Below, in pieces: positions 29,056 through 38,711 of a stretch of 64,000 nt of DNA. Where the stretch lies: NCBI GenBank assembly GCA_020847735.1, contig JADLBL010000001.1, forward strand, positions 124,001-188,000, written 5' to 3'. This stretch comes from Candidatus Eisenbacteria bacterium (lineage in GTDB: Bacteria > Eisenbacteria > RBG-16-71-46). The position numbers and the translations under genes were made by a program. Position 1 is the stretch's first letter, and every line of letters starts with the position of its first letter. The notes beneath the pieces were generated by a model. It searched no databases, was not told where the DNA came from, and was given only the letters and a program-made list of their open reading frames with translations.

Positions 29056-30837
29056 ATGAACCACATCACTCGAAACGGATCCTCCGTCCGCGTCGTCGTC
29101 GCGGGCCTGATCGTCCTCGCCGGGCTCGCGCTCGCGACGCCCGGCGCCCGCGCCGACGATCTCAAGGACGCGCGCACGGCGCTCGAAGCCGGACAGTACG
29201 ACCAGGCGCTGCGCCTGTTCGAACGCGTGGCCTCGCAGGGGTTCGCCGAGGGGCGTGCCGGCGTCGGGCAGGTCTATCTGCGCAAGCGCGAGTACGCGAA
29301 GGCGAAGGCGGCGTTCGAGAAGGCTCGAGACATGGACGGCAACCTCGCGCTCGCCTGGTACGGGCTGGGCGAGGTGGAGCGCCGCCACGAGCGTTGCGAC
29401 GCCGCGGTTCCGCTGTTTCGCAAGGCGACCGAACTCGACCGCAAGTACCCGGAAGCGCAGCTCGCGCTCGGCGAGTGCCTGACCCGGACCGGGCATCAGG
29501 CCGAGGCCATCACGGCGCTCAATCCCGGCCTCGGCTGGGGCACGAAGTGGAAGCCACGGTTCCTCGTCGCGCTCGGCAACGTCGAGATGAGCCGGGATTC
29601 CCTGCGGGACGCCGGCATCTATTTCACGCAGGCGCAGCAGGCGGCGCCCGACGACCCGATCACCAACCGCGCGCTTGGTGATTTCTACCTCAAGCGCCGG
29701 ATCGGCTCGCTCGCGATCCCGAACTACGAACGCGCGGTGGCGCTCGACAGCAGTGACGTCGAGCTGCGTTTCGCGCTCGCCAACGCGCTCGAGTACGACC
29801 AGCGCAACGGCGAGGCGCTGACCGAGTACCAGGGCGTGGTCTCGAGGGACCCGGAGTTCGCGCCCGGCCAGCTGGCGCTGGGCAGCCTGCTCTACCGGGC
29901 CGGACAGGCCGATCCACGGCGCTTCGCGGAAGCGCGCGAACCCCTCGAGAAGTACACCGGCATGGTCCCCGACGACCCGCGGGGCTGGAGCCTGCTGGGG
30001 CGCGACTACTACTTCCTGAAGATGAAGGACGAGGCCGTCGCGGCCATGACGAAGGCGGATTCGCTCGGCGACAAGTCGAAGGAGCTGTACACGGTCCTGG
30101 GGCGGGCGTACGTGGACCGGAAGGACTGGCAGAAGGCCATCGACGCCTACGCCAAGGGTGAGCCGAACCTGGCCGACCAGTTCAAGATCGGTCAGATGCT
30201 CGTGATCCTCGGACGCCTGGCGCAGGCGGACTCGATGTACCGGGGCATGATCGCCCGGGACTCCACTTCCCTGGACGCCAAATACGCGATGGTCGAACTG
30301 GGCAAGCTGGCCTTCCGCCAGAAGGACTACCCGGCCACGGTGGCCACCATGCAACGCCGAAACGCCCTTGACCCACCGTCCGACGAGGCTTACTACTACA
30401 CCGGTTTGTCCTACAAGGAGATGAAGCAACTTCCGGAGGCCATCGCCGCGCTCCGGCAGGCGGCCACGCTTGCCCCGGACAAGGCGGACCGGCACTTCTG
30501 GCTCGGGCTCGTGCTCGCCGGCGCGGACTCGACCGCGCAGGCCGACGCCGAACTGCTCCGGTCGACCGAAATCGATTCCACCAGCAAGAACGCCGCGATT
30601 GCCTACCAACAATTAGGGTACCGTGCGCTCCTCGAAAAGGACTGGTCGCGTGCGATCGGGCTGCTCGAGCGCTCGGCGTCATTGAACGACAAGGACGTTC
30701 ATACGCTCGTCTGGCTGGGGCAGGGCTACCAGAACTCCGGGAACCGGGGGAAGGCCATCGAGGCCTATCGCCGGGTCCTGTCGTTGGAACCCGACAACAC
30801 GGACGCGCGAAACGGCCTCAAGGTGCTCGGGACCTGA
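29056..30837 (+). CDS. Secreted TPR-repeat protein
   Basis: This 593-residue protein has a Sec signal peptide (hydrophobic 11-30, cleavage near ARA-DD) followed by tandem tetratricopeptide repeats almost to the end. Typical units are ARTALEAGQYDQALRLFERV and KAIEAYRRVLSLEPDNTDAR. It is therefore a periplasmic scaffold. ATG 29056 starts just after the lipoprotein gene, and both are probably co-transcribed. Two STAS genes and exbB-exbD-tonB follow. A role in an envelope complex is plausible, but no specific partner can be named. Confidence 0.8.
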   Translation: MNHITRNGSSVRVVVAGLIVLAGLALATPGARADDLKDARTALEAGQYDQALRLFERVASQGFAEGRAGVGQVYLRKREYAKAKAAFEKARDMDGNLALAWYGLGEVERRHERCDAAVPLFRKATELDRKYPEAQLALGECLTRTGHQAEAITALNPGLGWGTKWKPRFLVALGNVEMSRDSLRDAGIYFTQAQQAAPDDPITNRALGDFYLKRRIGSLAIPNYERAVALDSSDVELRFALANALEYDQRNGEALTEYQGVVSRDPEFAPGQLALGSLLYRAGQADPRRFAEAREPLEKYTGMVPDDPRGWSLLGRDYYFLKMKDEAVAAMTKADSLGDKSKELYTVLGRAYVDRKDWQKAIDAYAKGEPNLADQFKIGQMLVILGRLAQADSMYRGMIARDSTSLDAKYAMVELGKLAFRQKDYPATVATMQRRNALDPPSDEAYYYTGLSYKEMKQLPEAIAALRQAATLAPDKADRHFWLGLVLAGADSTAQADAELLRSTEIDSTSKNAAIAYQQLGYRALLEKDWSRAIGLLERSASLNDKDVHTLVWLGQGYQNSGNRGKAIEAYRRVLSLEPDNTDARNGLKVLGT

Positions 30838-30891
30838 AGTTTCGCGAATCGCGCCCACGCGCGGCGTCGCGCGAACGGCACGGAGGAGACG

Positions 30892-31248
30892 ATGGCATCG
30901 CTGAAGAGTCGGCAGGTGGGGAGCATCACGATCCTGCAGCCCAAGGGCTACCTGACGGGCGGCGAGGAGACGGAGGAGCTCGAGAAGGCGATCGCGCAGC
31001 TCAACGCCGAGGGCGCCAAGCACCTCGTCATGAACCTGAGCGAGACCCAGCACCTGAACTCGACCGCCCTCGGCGTGTTCATCCGCGCGCGCGACCAGTT
31101 CATCCGCCGGGGCGGCCAGGTGAAGCTGTGCTCCGTGGACAAGCGCATCGAGAACATCTTCGTGATCACCAAGCTCTCGATGGTCTTCGACGTCTATCCG
31201 ACCGAGGAGCAGGCCATCGCCAGCTTCGCGGAACGGGAATCGGTCTAG
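30892..31248 (+). CDS. STAS-domain protein (anti-sigma factor antagonist-like), first copy
   Basis: This 118-residue single STAS domain is like SpoIIAA/RsbV. The phospho-acceptor region reads HLNSTALGVF with Ser57; the Asp usually before that Ser is Asn. ATG 30892 is preceded by GGAGGAG. Such proteins bind anti-sigma kinases or act in signalling complexes, but no RsbW-like kinase is encoded nearby. A paralogue follows after 20 bp. Confidence 0.88.
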   Translation: MASLKSRQVGSITILQPKGYLTGGEETEELEKAIAQLNAEGAKHLVMNLSETQHLNSTALGVFIRARDQFIRRGGQVKLCSVDKRIENIFVITKLSMVFDVYPTEEQAIASFAERESV

Positions 31249-31268
31249 TCCGCGAACGGGAGGTCGCC

Positions 31269-31619
31269 ATGGCCGTCAGCCGCAAGCAGGTCCGCAGCAT
31301 CGTCGTCATCTCGGCGAAGGGGCGCTTTTACGGCGACCGTGAGACCGACGAACTGGACAAGGCGATCCTCGACGAAGCCGCCGCGGGGAACCTGCGACTC
31401 GTCCTGAACATGCAGGAGTGCGACGCGCTCAATTCGATCGCCATCGGCGTCCTGATGAAGGCCTACACGAGCTACAAGAATCGGGGCGGCGAGATCAAGC
31501 TCTGCGGCCTGGGCAAGCGGCTCAAGGATCTCTTCGTCATGACCAAGTTGATCATGGTGTTCGATCACCACGACACCGAGGAGCAGGCGCTCGCGGCGTT
31601 CGCGGAGGTCGAGAAGTAG
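31269..31619 (+). CDS. STAS-domain protein (anti-sigma factor antagonist-like), second copy
   Basis: This 116-residue STAS domain is paralogous to the preceding gene, with the corresponding motif ALNSIAIGVL and Ser56. Both share a KLCGLGKR/KLCSVDKR segment and an end of the EEQAxAAFAE type, pointing to tandem duplication. As in the first copy, Asn replaces Asp before the serine. GGGAGGT lies before ATG 31269. The partner is unknown. Confidence 0.86.
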   Translation: MAVSRKQVRSIVVISAKGRFYGDRETDELDKAILDEAAAGNLRLVLNMQECDALNSIAIGVLMKAYTSYKNRGGEIKLCGLGKRLKDLFVMTKLIMVFDHHDTEEQALAAFAEVEK

Positions 31620-31707
31620 CCCTCGCCTGACCGGGTCGGGGGGAAGTCGAAGACAGGGCGCGTCCGCGACCCGGGCGGTGAGAAAGCCTCATCCGCTGAA
31701 CAGCAAC

Positions 31708-31743
31708 CGCCACCGAGCCGCGCAACGACGCCGCGCGGTGGCG
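31708..31743 (+). promoter_or_regulatory. Inverted repeat just upstream of the exbB ribosome site
   Basis: CGCCACCG (31708-31715) pairs exactly with CGGTGGCG (31736-31743) across 20 bases. The right arm ends directly before the ribosome site (GGAGGAAAG) of exbB. A second pair, CCGGGTCG (31632-31639) and CGACCCGG (31668-31675), lies further up. They may shape the exbB leader or end the STAS transcript. Confidence 0.3.
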
Positions 31744-31762
31744 ATGGAGGAAAGACAGCGCA

Positions 31763-32503
31763 ATGGCCAGATTCCTTGTCCCAGTCTATTTCGTCCTCGC
31801 GACCGCGGTTTCGTTCTTCGCCTGGTGGAACCTTCCGGCGCTCGGCGAGCTCGGCAAGCAGATGCGGGAGGCCGGCCCGCTGGTGGCCATGCTGATCCTG
31901 CTGCTGATCCTCCAGGTGACGTTCGTGCTCGAGCGGACCTGGAGCCTCAACAAGGCCAAGGGCCGCGGATCGCTGCCCGACTTCCTCAACAACGTTCGCA
32001 AGAAGATCCACACCGGCGACGTGGACGGTGCGATCCAACTGTGCGGCCAGCAGCGGGGCTCGGCGGCGAACGTCATGCGCGCCGGACTCGAGCGCTACCT
32101 GATGCTCCGCAGGGAAGGAGCCCCGAAGGACAAGATCGTGGCCGAGACGCAGGCGGCGATCCAGGAGGCCAACGGCCTCGAGGTGCCGCTGCTCGAGCGG
32201 AACCTGATCGCGCTCTCGACGATCGCCTCCATCGGCACGATGGTCGGCCTGCTCGGAACGGTCATCGGCATGATCCGTTCGTTCGCCGCCCTCGGCAACA
32301 CCGGCGCGGTGGACGCTTCCAAGCTCGCCGTCGGCATCTCCGAGGCGCTCGTGAACACGGCCGGCGGCCTGATCGTCGCCATTCTCGGCATCGTCATGTA
32401 CAACGTCTTCGTCACGCGCGTGGACGGCTTCAACTACATGATGGACGAGGCCTCGTACGAGGCGGTGCAGCTGCTCGCGGCCACCGCCAGCGACAAGAAG
32501 TAG
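31763..32503 (+). CDS. exbB: ExbB/TolQ/MotA-family proton channel protein
   Basis: This 246-residue inner-membrane protein has an N-terminal helix (about 5-22), a second (about 38-60), and the two conserved ExbB channel helices (LIALSTIASIGTMVGLLGTV near 150-170 and EALVNTAGGLIVAILGIV near 195-215). With ExbD it forms the stator-like motor that couples proton flow to TonB. It leads an exbB-exbD-exbD-tonB operon with gaps of 18, 27 and -4 bp. A Tol role is less likely because tolA, tolB and pal are absent. Confidence 0.9.
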   Translation: MARFLVPVYFVLATAVSFFAWWNLPALGELGKQMREAGPLVAMLILLLILQVTFVLERTWSLNKAKGRGSLPDFLNNVRKKIHTGDVDGAIQLCGQQRGSAANVMRAGLERYLMLRREGAPKDKIVAETQAAIQEANGLEVPLLERNLIALSTIASIGTMVGLLGTVIGMIRSFAALGNTGAVDASKLAVGISEALVNTAGGLIVAILGIVMYNVFVTRVDGFNYMMDEASYEAVQLLAATASDKK

Positions 32504-32521
32504 CCGGGGGAGGACGAGCCC

Positions 32522-33025
32522 ATGCTCAAGAAGATGCGCCGCATCGGCATCTCCATCGACATGACGCCGATGGTCGATGTGGCGTTCCTCCTGCTGATCT
32601 TCTTCATGACGACCACGCAGTTCCGCCCGCCGGAGAAGGACAAGATCGATCTGCCGGACTCGAACTCCGAGGCCAAGGCGCCCGAGTCCGACGTCATCAC
32701 CATCTCGGTGACGGCGCCCAAGGCGGCGAACAACAACATGTCCGTGGTGCGCGTCGAGTACCGGCAGGGTGGGCAGGACGTCGAGCGGATCCTCGAGCCG
32801 CAGGACGTCAAGGCCAACCTCGGTCCGACGCTCAGCACCGCGCGTGCCGCGAACCCCCGGGCCCGGGTCCTCGTCAAGATGGACAAGGACGCCCAGTTCG
32901 GGGTGATGGCCGACATGATGGGCGCGTTCCAGGAATCCAACGCGACCCGTTTCAACGTGCAGACCAACCTTGCGCAGGGCGGCGGTCTCTTCAAGCGGCA
33001 GGGCGCGCCCCCGGCGAAGCACTGA
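32522..33025 (+). CDS. exbD: ExbD/TolR-family protein, first copy
   Basis: This 167-residue protein has one N-terminal membrane helix introduced by IDMTPMVDVAFLLLIFFM, in which Asp19 is the proton-carrying residue of the family, and a periplasmic domain. It lies between exbB and a second exbD. ExbD dimerises inside the ExbB pentamer; two different copies may form a heterodimer. Confidence 0.9.
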   Translation: MLKKMRRIGISIDMTPMVDVAFLLLIFFMTTTQFRPPEKDKIDLPDSNSEAKAPESDVITISVTAPKAANNNMSVVRVEYRQGGQDVERILEPQDVKANLGPTLSTARAANPRARVLVKMDKDAQFGVMADMMGAFQESNATRFNVQTNLAQGGGLFKRQGAPPAKH

Positions 33026-33052
33026 CGCCGGACACGTCGGAGGATTTGAACG

Positions 33053-33553
33053 ATGGGTGCAGTCGACGCCCCACAACCCAGGGAAAAGAAGGGCAAGGCC
33101 AAGGGTTTCCATCGCCCGAAGCGCCGTGTCGGCATTCGCATCGACATGACGCCGATGGTGGACGTGGCCTTCCTCCTGCTGATTTTCTTCATGGTCACGA
33201 CGGTGTTCCGCAAGCCGCAGGCGCTGGAAATCAACCTGCCGCCGGACAACGACACGCCGGCGCAGATCGCCGAGTCGAAGATCCTGCAGCTGCGGGTGCT
33301 GTCCGACAATCGCATCTACTGGAAGCGCGGCCCGAAGGAAGACCCGTGGTCGCGGACGACGCCGGAAGGCATGAAGGACGTGCTCAAGCCGTTCGTGGGC
33401 AACAAGGACCTCGTCGTGCTGATCAAGATTGACCGCGAGGCGCGGTTCGACAACATGGTGACGATCATCGACCAGCTCGACATCGCGAAGCTCGGACGCT
33501 TCTCGATCCTCGAGCTGCCGCCGAACGAGAAAGCCGAGGTGGAGAAGCTGTGA
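33053..33553 (+). CDS. exbD: ExbD/TolR-family protein, second copy
   Basis: This 166-residue paralogue of the preceding protein has a longer basic cytoplasmic N-tail (EKKGKAKGFHRPKRR). It shares the identical IDMTPMVDVAFLLLIFFM core, where the equivalent Asp is residue 37. The periplasmic part diverges from the first copy. Its stop overlaps the tonB start by four bases. Paired exbD genes are common in TonB operons of FCB-type bacteria. Confidence 0.9.
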   Translation: MGAVDAPQPREKKGKAKGFHRPKRRVGIRIDMTPMVDVAFLLLIFFMVTTVFRKPQALEINLPPDNDTPAQIAESKILQLRVLSDNRIYWKRGPKEDPWSRTTPEGMKDVLKPFVGNKDLVVLIKIDREARFDNMVTIIDQLDIAKLGRFSILELPPNEKAEVEKL

Positions 33554-34266
33554 GCGCACGCAAGATCGCACTCTACGACTTCATGCCCTACGGAGCCCCG
33601 GAGCTCCTCGAGGTCGCGCAGACCTATCTGACGCGCGCCCTGACCGTGGCGATGGCCGGGCTCGCGGTGATCTTCGCGCTGATCCTCGCGCTCTCCTTCT
33701 GGCTCGCGAACCGGCCGAAGGAGACGAGCACGATCGTGGTGCCCTACCGTGAGCTGGCGGCGCCACCGCCCCTCACGGACGCCACGCCGCCCCCGAAGGT
33801 GCAGGTGACGACGCAGGTGGCCCCGCCCGCGGCGGCCGTTCCGGTGCCGGTCCCCGACGCCGAGGCGCCGCAGGAGCAGACGATCGCCTCGCAGGAGGAG
33901 TTGTCCGCGGCTTCGCCCGGGGTGAGCACGGAAGGCAACGGCGACATCGTCGTGGCTCCGCCGGAGGACGAACTGCCGCAGTTCGGCCAGTACGTCTACG
34001 TCGAAGAACTGCCGGAAGCCGTGACGCGGGTCGCGCCCCAATATCCGGACATCGCCCGTGAGGCGGGAGTGGACGGTACCGTGCTGGTGCAGGCGCTCGT
34101 CGGCAAGGACGGCAAGGTCAAGGACGTGCGGGTCCAGAAGTCCATCCCCATGCTCGACGCCTCGGCGATCGCGGCGGTCAAGCAGTGGGTCTTCAAGCCC
34201 GCGCTGTCCAACAACAAGCCCGTCGCGGTCTGGGTGGCGGTGCCGGTGAAGTTCAGCCTGCACTGA
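33550..34266 (+). CDS. tonB: TonB-family energy transducer
   Basis: This 238-residue protein starts at GTG 33550. It has one membrane helix (about 32-52, VAMAGLAVIFALILALSFWL), a Pro/Ala/Val-rich periplasmic spacer (about 70-145), and a C-terminal TonB domain with APQYPDIAREAGVDGTVLVQ and VKQWVFKPALSNNKPV. It transmits ExbB/ExbD energy to outer-membrane receptors, none of which lie in the window. It is the last gene of the operon, followed by a terminator-like hairpin. Confidence 0.92.
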   Translation: MSARKIALYDFMPYGAPELLEVAQTYLTRALTVAMAGLAVIFALILALSFWLANRPKETSTIVVPYRELAAPPPLTDATPPPKVQVTTQVAPPAAAVPVPVPDAEAPQEQTIASQEELSAASPGVSTEGNGDIVVAPPEDELPQFGQYVYVEELPEAVTRVAPQYPDIAREAGVDGTVLVQALVGKDGKVKDVRVQKSIPMLDASAIAAVKQWVFKPALSNNKPVAVWVAVPVKFSLH

Positions 34267-34299
34267 CTTTCCACCCACGCGGTCGAGTTCGCGGGAGTC

Positions 34300-34343
34300 G
34301 GGCGCAGGAAGCCGTCGAGCTTCCCGCGCCCATTCCGTTTTCC
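34300..34343 (+). terminator. Rho-independent terminator after tonB
   Basis: The left arm GGGCGCAGGAAGC (34300-34312) pairs with GCTTCCCGCGCCC (34319-34331) with a single A-C mismatch and a six-base loop. ATTCCGTTTTCC follows. It lies 34 bp after the tonB stop and is the most canonical terminator in the window. Confidence 0.7.
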
Positions 34344-34451
34344 GGGCGGACCGGGCCCGCGCGATGCACCGCGTCCCGGGCCTCCGACCGGGGCTGCCGC
34401 GAGTTCCAACCGCGCCCGGAGCGGGGTTTTCCGCGCCTGTCGCGGGCGCGT

Positions 34452-34480
34452 TTGACCCGCTCCAGCGGGCTGCCTAACGT
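34452..34480 (+). promoter_or_regulatory. Predicted promoter for the Yip1-family gene
   Basis: TTGACC (34452-34457) is followed after 16 bp by CTAACG (34474-34479), or after 17 bp by TAACGT. The Yip1 ATG lies about 48 bp downstream with a GCAGGAG ribosome site. It sits after the tonB terminator. Confidence 0.45.
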
Positions 34481-34527
34481 GCGGGTCCCCGTCTCCCGGC
34501 GCCCCCTCTTTCCCGCAGGAGCTTCGC

Positions 34528-35286
34528 ATGTCGCTGCCGCCCGTGGTGCCCGCAGAGGCCGCCGCGCCATCCCGGCCGATTTCGCCGCTGGCGCGCGCCC
34601 TCGCGATCTTCGCCAACCCGGGCGGCGCCTGGGGTGGTCTCGAGGAACGCTCCCGGTGGTGGATTCCGGTGCTCGTGATCGCGCTGATCAACATCGTGGT
34701 GATGCTGCCGCTGTACCAGCGCGCCTACCTGCCCATGTACTTCGATCAGCTCGACTCGCAGCTGGCGTCGGGGGCGATCGACGCGGCGCAGGCGGCGCAG
34801 GCCGAGAAGATCATGCAGTGGCCGGGAATGGGCCCGATCGTCGCGGGGGTCACCGGACTCATAAGCGTCCTCTTGACGCTCCTCATGGCCCTCGCCGCGT
34901 GGTTCGGTGTCGGGTTCCTGCTGGGCGCGAAATTCCGCTACCGCCTGGCGCTCGAAGTGACGGCCTGGTCCGGGCTCGTCTGGATACCGCAGCACATCGC
35001 TTTCTTCCTGATGGCGTGGTCGCAGGAAACGATGAAGGGGATCCATTTCGGCCTCGCGGCATTCCTCCCCGCCATGGATCCGCCTTCGAAGCTGCACGCC
35101 GCGGCCAGCGTCCTGCTGGACACCGTCGGCCCGTTCAACATCTGGTTCCTGGTGGTGGCGGTGCTCGGCGCCTCGGCGCTCAGCGGCGCCCCGCGACGCA
35201 GCGTGGCCTGGGTGCTGGTCGGCCTCGCGGTCGTGATCGCCGTGATCATCGCCCTGATCACGGGCTGGTCCACTCCGGCAATCTGA
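34528..35286 (+). CDS. Yip1-family multi-pass membrane protein
   Basis: This 252-residue protein has about five membrane helices. The family opening LARALAIFANPGGAWGGLEE precedes the first helix, and helices lie near 47-65, 108-135, 148-170, 200-220 and 225-247. Bacterial Yip1 proteins are poorly understood membrane proteins. The gene has its own predicted promoter and is followed by the tolC-macAB-type operon after 105 bp. No function beyond family membership is claimed. Confidence 0.75.
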   Translation: MSLPPVVPAEAAAPSRPISPLARALAIFANPGGAWGGLEERSRWWIPVLVIALINIVVMLPLYQRAYLPMYFDQLDSQLASGAIDAAQAAQAEKIMQWPGMGPIVAGVTGLISVLLTLLMALAAWFGVGFLLGAKFRYRLALEVTAWSGLVWIPQHIAFFLMAWSQETMKGIHFGLAAFLPAMDPPSKLHAAASVLLDTVGPFNIWFLVVAVLGASALSGAPRRSVAWVLVGLAVVIAVIIALITGWSTPAI

Positions 35287-35391
35287 CGGCCGGGACCGCA
35301 ACCCGGTCGGGCCCATCCCCGTAGTCAGCGCGCGCCGTGACGGTTCGCGGCGCCTCACCGTATCAGCAGCACGAGAGGAGTGGAATTCCGG

Positions 35392-36675
35392 ATGCGCCGA
35401 GTCTTCCTGACCCTGATTGCCCTGTCCGCCGCAACGACCCTTCCGGCTTCCGCGGAACCCCTGACCGCCGAGGGCGCGGTGCGGATCGCGCTTCAGCACA
35501 GCCCCGCCCTGGTGCAGGCCAGTGCCGCCGTGGATGGCGCTTCGGCCGGACTGTGGGGAGCGTATTCCGGCGTGTTGCCTCGCATTTCCGGTGCGGCCAG
35601 CCGCTCCGGCAGCGCCACCGACCCGCCCTACGTCTACTCGCACGGCAACAGTGGCGGGATCTCGGGGAGCTGGTCGGTCCTGAGCCTCTCGAACTGGGCG
35701 TCGCTCGCCGGCGCAAGAGCCGGCATGAGCGCCGCTCGGCTGGACCGCGCGGCGGCCCGTGCCGACGTCATCCTCGGCACCAAGAGCCAGTTCTACGAGG
35801 TCGTCAAGGCGATGCACCTCGCGCGCGTTTCGGGGCAGGCGCTGCGCCTCTCGCGCGACGACGAACGCCGCGTGCGCGCGCTCTTCGAGGTGGGTTCGGT
35901 TTCGAAGAGCGACCTGCTCCAGGCGCAGGTGCGCACCTCGCAGTCCGAGCTGGATTCGCTGCTCGCCGACCACGCGGTGTTCGCGCAGCGGATCACGCTC
36001 GCCCGGCAGCTGGGGGTCAGCGAGGAGAGCCTCGGCGAGGTGGACTCGACGCTGACGGCCACGGCGATGGCCGTGGACGCCGCGGCCGTGCTGGCCGACG
36101 CGCGGTCGCTGCGGCCCGACGTCCGCGCCGCGCAGGCGGGGCTTCGCTCCGCCGAGTTCGGGATGCGCGCCGCGCAGCTCGCACGGCTGCCCGAGCTGTC
36201 TGCGGACGCCAGCTGGTCGGCGAGCCACCCGGGCGTGCCGGCGGCGGACCTCTCCTCGCCCGGCTCGTTCATCGAGCGGGACTGGTCCCACACCAAGCGC
36301 GGCACGGTCTCCCTTTCCATGCCGCTGTTCGACCTCGGCGTCGAGTCCGGTGTCGCGCGCGCGCGCTCGAGCCTTCGCTCGGCCCGCGAGAGCCGGGACG
36401 CGGTCCTGCGCAATCTCGACGGCGAGGTGCGCCAGGTGCTGCTGCTGTACCGCGAGGCCACCGAGCGGGAGGCGCTCGCCAGGCGCACCATCGAGTCGGC
36501 GAGCGAGAACCTCAACCTCATCCAGCAGAAGTACAACGTCGGTTCGGCGACGATTCTGGACCTGATCGCCTCGCAGGTGCAGTACCAGGGCGCCCAGAAC
36601 GATCTCGTCACCGCGCTGGCCGCGATGCGCGTGGCGGAGGCCTCGATCGATCGCGTTCGCGGCCGCAGCGAATGA
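35392..36675 (+). CDS. TolC-family outer-membrane efflux protein
   Basis: This 427-residue protein has a signal peptide (1-20, ASA-EP) and the two repeated outer-membrane efflux domains with long alpha-helical hairpins, for example IALQHSPALVQASAAVDGAS and RARSSLRSARESRDAVLRNL. ATG 35392 is preferred over the in-frame GTG 35380, because the latter overlaps the ribosome site (GAGAGGAG, 35373-35380). It forms the outer-membrane duct for the adaptor and ABC permeases downstream. Confidence 0.92.
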   Translation: MRRVFLTLIALSAATTLPASAEPLTAEGAVRIALQHSPALVQASAAVDGASAGLWGAYSGVLPRISGAASRSGSATDPPYVYSHGNSGGISGSWSVLSLSNWASLAGARAGMSAARLDRAAARADVILGTKSQFYEVVKAMHLARVSGQALRLSRDDERRVRALFEVGSVSKSDLLQAQVRTSQSELDSLLADHAVFAQRITLARQLGVSEESLGEVDSTLTATAMAVDAAAVLADARSLRPDVRAAQAGLRSAEFGMRAAQLARLPELSADASWSASHPGVPAADLSSPGSFIERDWSHTKRGTVSLSMPLFDLGVESGVARARSSLRSARESRDAVLRNLDGEVRQVLLLYREATEREALARRTIESASENLNLIQQKYNVGSATILDLIASQVQYQGAQNDLVTALAAMRVAEASIDRVRGRSE

Positions 36676-36697
36676 CCCGAAAGGAATCCGTTTCCTC

Positions 36698-37981
36698 ATG
36701 AAGAAGCAGGCGTGGATCTGGATCGTTCTCGGCCTCGTCGTGTTCGGCGGCCTCCTGGTGGCAAACTCCGCGAACATCTCGCGGGGCAAGGTCGAGGCGG
36801 TGCAGATGGCGCTGGTGCGCCGCGAGGACATCACGGCACGCGTGCGCGCTCCCGGCAAGATCGAGGCGAAGACCCGGGTGCAGGTGAGCGCCGACATCAT
36901 GGGCCGCATCGTGCGACTGCTCGTCAAGGAGGGCGACCGGGTCCGGCGCGGGCAGCTCATGCTGCAGCTCGACGACACGCAGTACCGCAGCGCCTTCGCG
37001 CAGGCGCGCGCCAGCTACGCCTCGGCTCAGGCGCGACTGCGCGAGGCGCAGACCACCCTGCGCATCAACGAGTCGAACTTCGCGCGCCAGCGCACGCTGT
37101 ACGACCAGAAGCTCCTGTCGCAGGCCGAGTGGGAACAGGCCCAGAGCGCCAACGAGAGCGCTCGCGTCGCCTCGGCGACCGCCACGGAGGACGCAGCGCG
37201 GGCGAAGGCGGCGCTCGACGCGGCCGCCGACAACCTGTCCAAGACGAGCTTCAAGGCGCCGTTCGACGGGGTGGTGAGCGCGCTGAACGTCGAGCAGGGC
37301 GAGAACGTGATCATGGGAACCATGAACAACGTCGGCACGCAGATCCTCACGGTCTCCGACCTCTCCCGGATGCTGGTGCGGGCGGACGTGGACGAAACCG
37401 ACATCGTGGACCTCAAGCTCGGCCAGAAGGTCCGGATCTCCGTGGACGCCGTGCCCGACACGACGTTCGCCGGGACGGTGACCGAGATCGGCAACACCGC
37501 GAAACGCTCGATCACCTCGACGGTCGAAGGGCAGACCGACTTCGAGGTCAAGGTGGTCTTCGACGACAATGTGCCGCAGGTGCGCCCGGGCATGACGGCG
37601 GACGTGAACATTGACACCGGGACGCACGCCCACACCCTCGCCGTTCCGATCCAGGCCGTGGTCGTCCGCACACAACGCGAGCTCGACCGCGCCGCGAAGA
37701 AGCCGGACGAGCGCGCGAAGCGCCGTCCGCGCAGCGTGGTCAGCGCCGAGGACGACACCGTCGGCAAGCGGGACGCGGAGATCACCGGGGTGTTCGTGGC
37801 GAAGGACGGCGTCGTGCGATTCCTTCCCGTGCGGACCGGCCTGGCGAGCGAGACGATGATCGAGGTCTTCGGTGACCTCAAGGAAGGCGACGCGGTGGTT
37901 TCGGGCCCGTACAAGGCGCTCCGCGACCTCAAGCCCGGAAGCAAGGTCAAGCGGGAATCCGCCGGCAAGGAGAAGAAGTGA
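36698..37981 (+). CDS. MacA-like periplasmic adaptor (HlyD/RND type)
   Basis: This 427-residue membrane-fusion protein has an N-terminal membrane anchor (about 4-24), a split lipoyl domain ([20 protein letters not shown] and [20 protein letters not shown]), and an alpha-helical hairpin between them (about 90-175). A beta-barrel and membrane-proximal domain follow. A basic insertion near 330-355 ([13 protein letters not shown]) is unusual. It links the inner-membrane ABC permeases to TolC. The ATPase gene starts 7 bp later. Confidence 0.9.
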   Translation: MKKQAWIWIVLGLVVFGGLLVANSANISRGKVEAVQMALVRREDITARVRAPGKIEAKTRVQVSADIMGRIVRLLVKEGDRVRRGQLMLQLDDTQYRSAFAQARASYASAQARLREAQTTLRINESNFARQRTLYDQKLLSQAEWEQAQSANESARVASATATEDAARAKAALDAAADNLSKTSFKAPFDGVVSALNVEQGENVIMGTMNNVGTQILTVSDLSRMLVRADVDETDIVDLKLGQKVRISVDAVPDTTFAGTVTEIGNTAKRSITSTVEGQTDFEVKVVFDDNVPQVRPGMTADVNIDTGTHAHTLAVPIQAVVVRTQRELDRAAKKPDERAKRRPRSVVSAEDDTVGKRDAEITGVFVAKDGVVRFLPVRTGLASETMIEVFGDLKEGDAVVSGPYKALRDLKPGSKVKRESAGKEKK

Positions 37982-37988
37982 GGACCCG

Positions 37989-38707
<719 letters not shown>

Positions 38708-38711
<4 letters not shown>

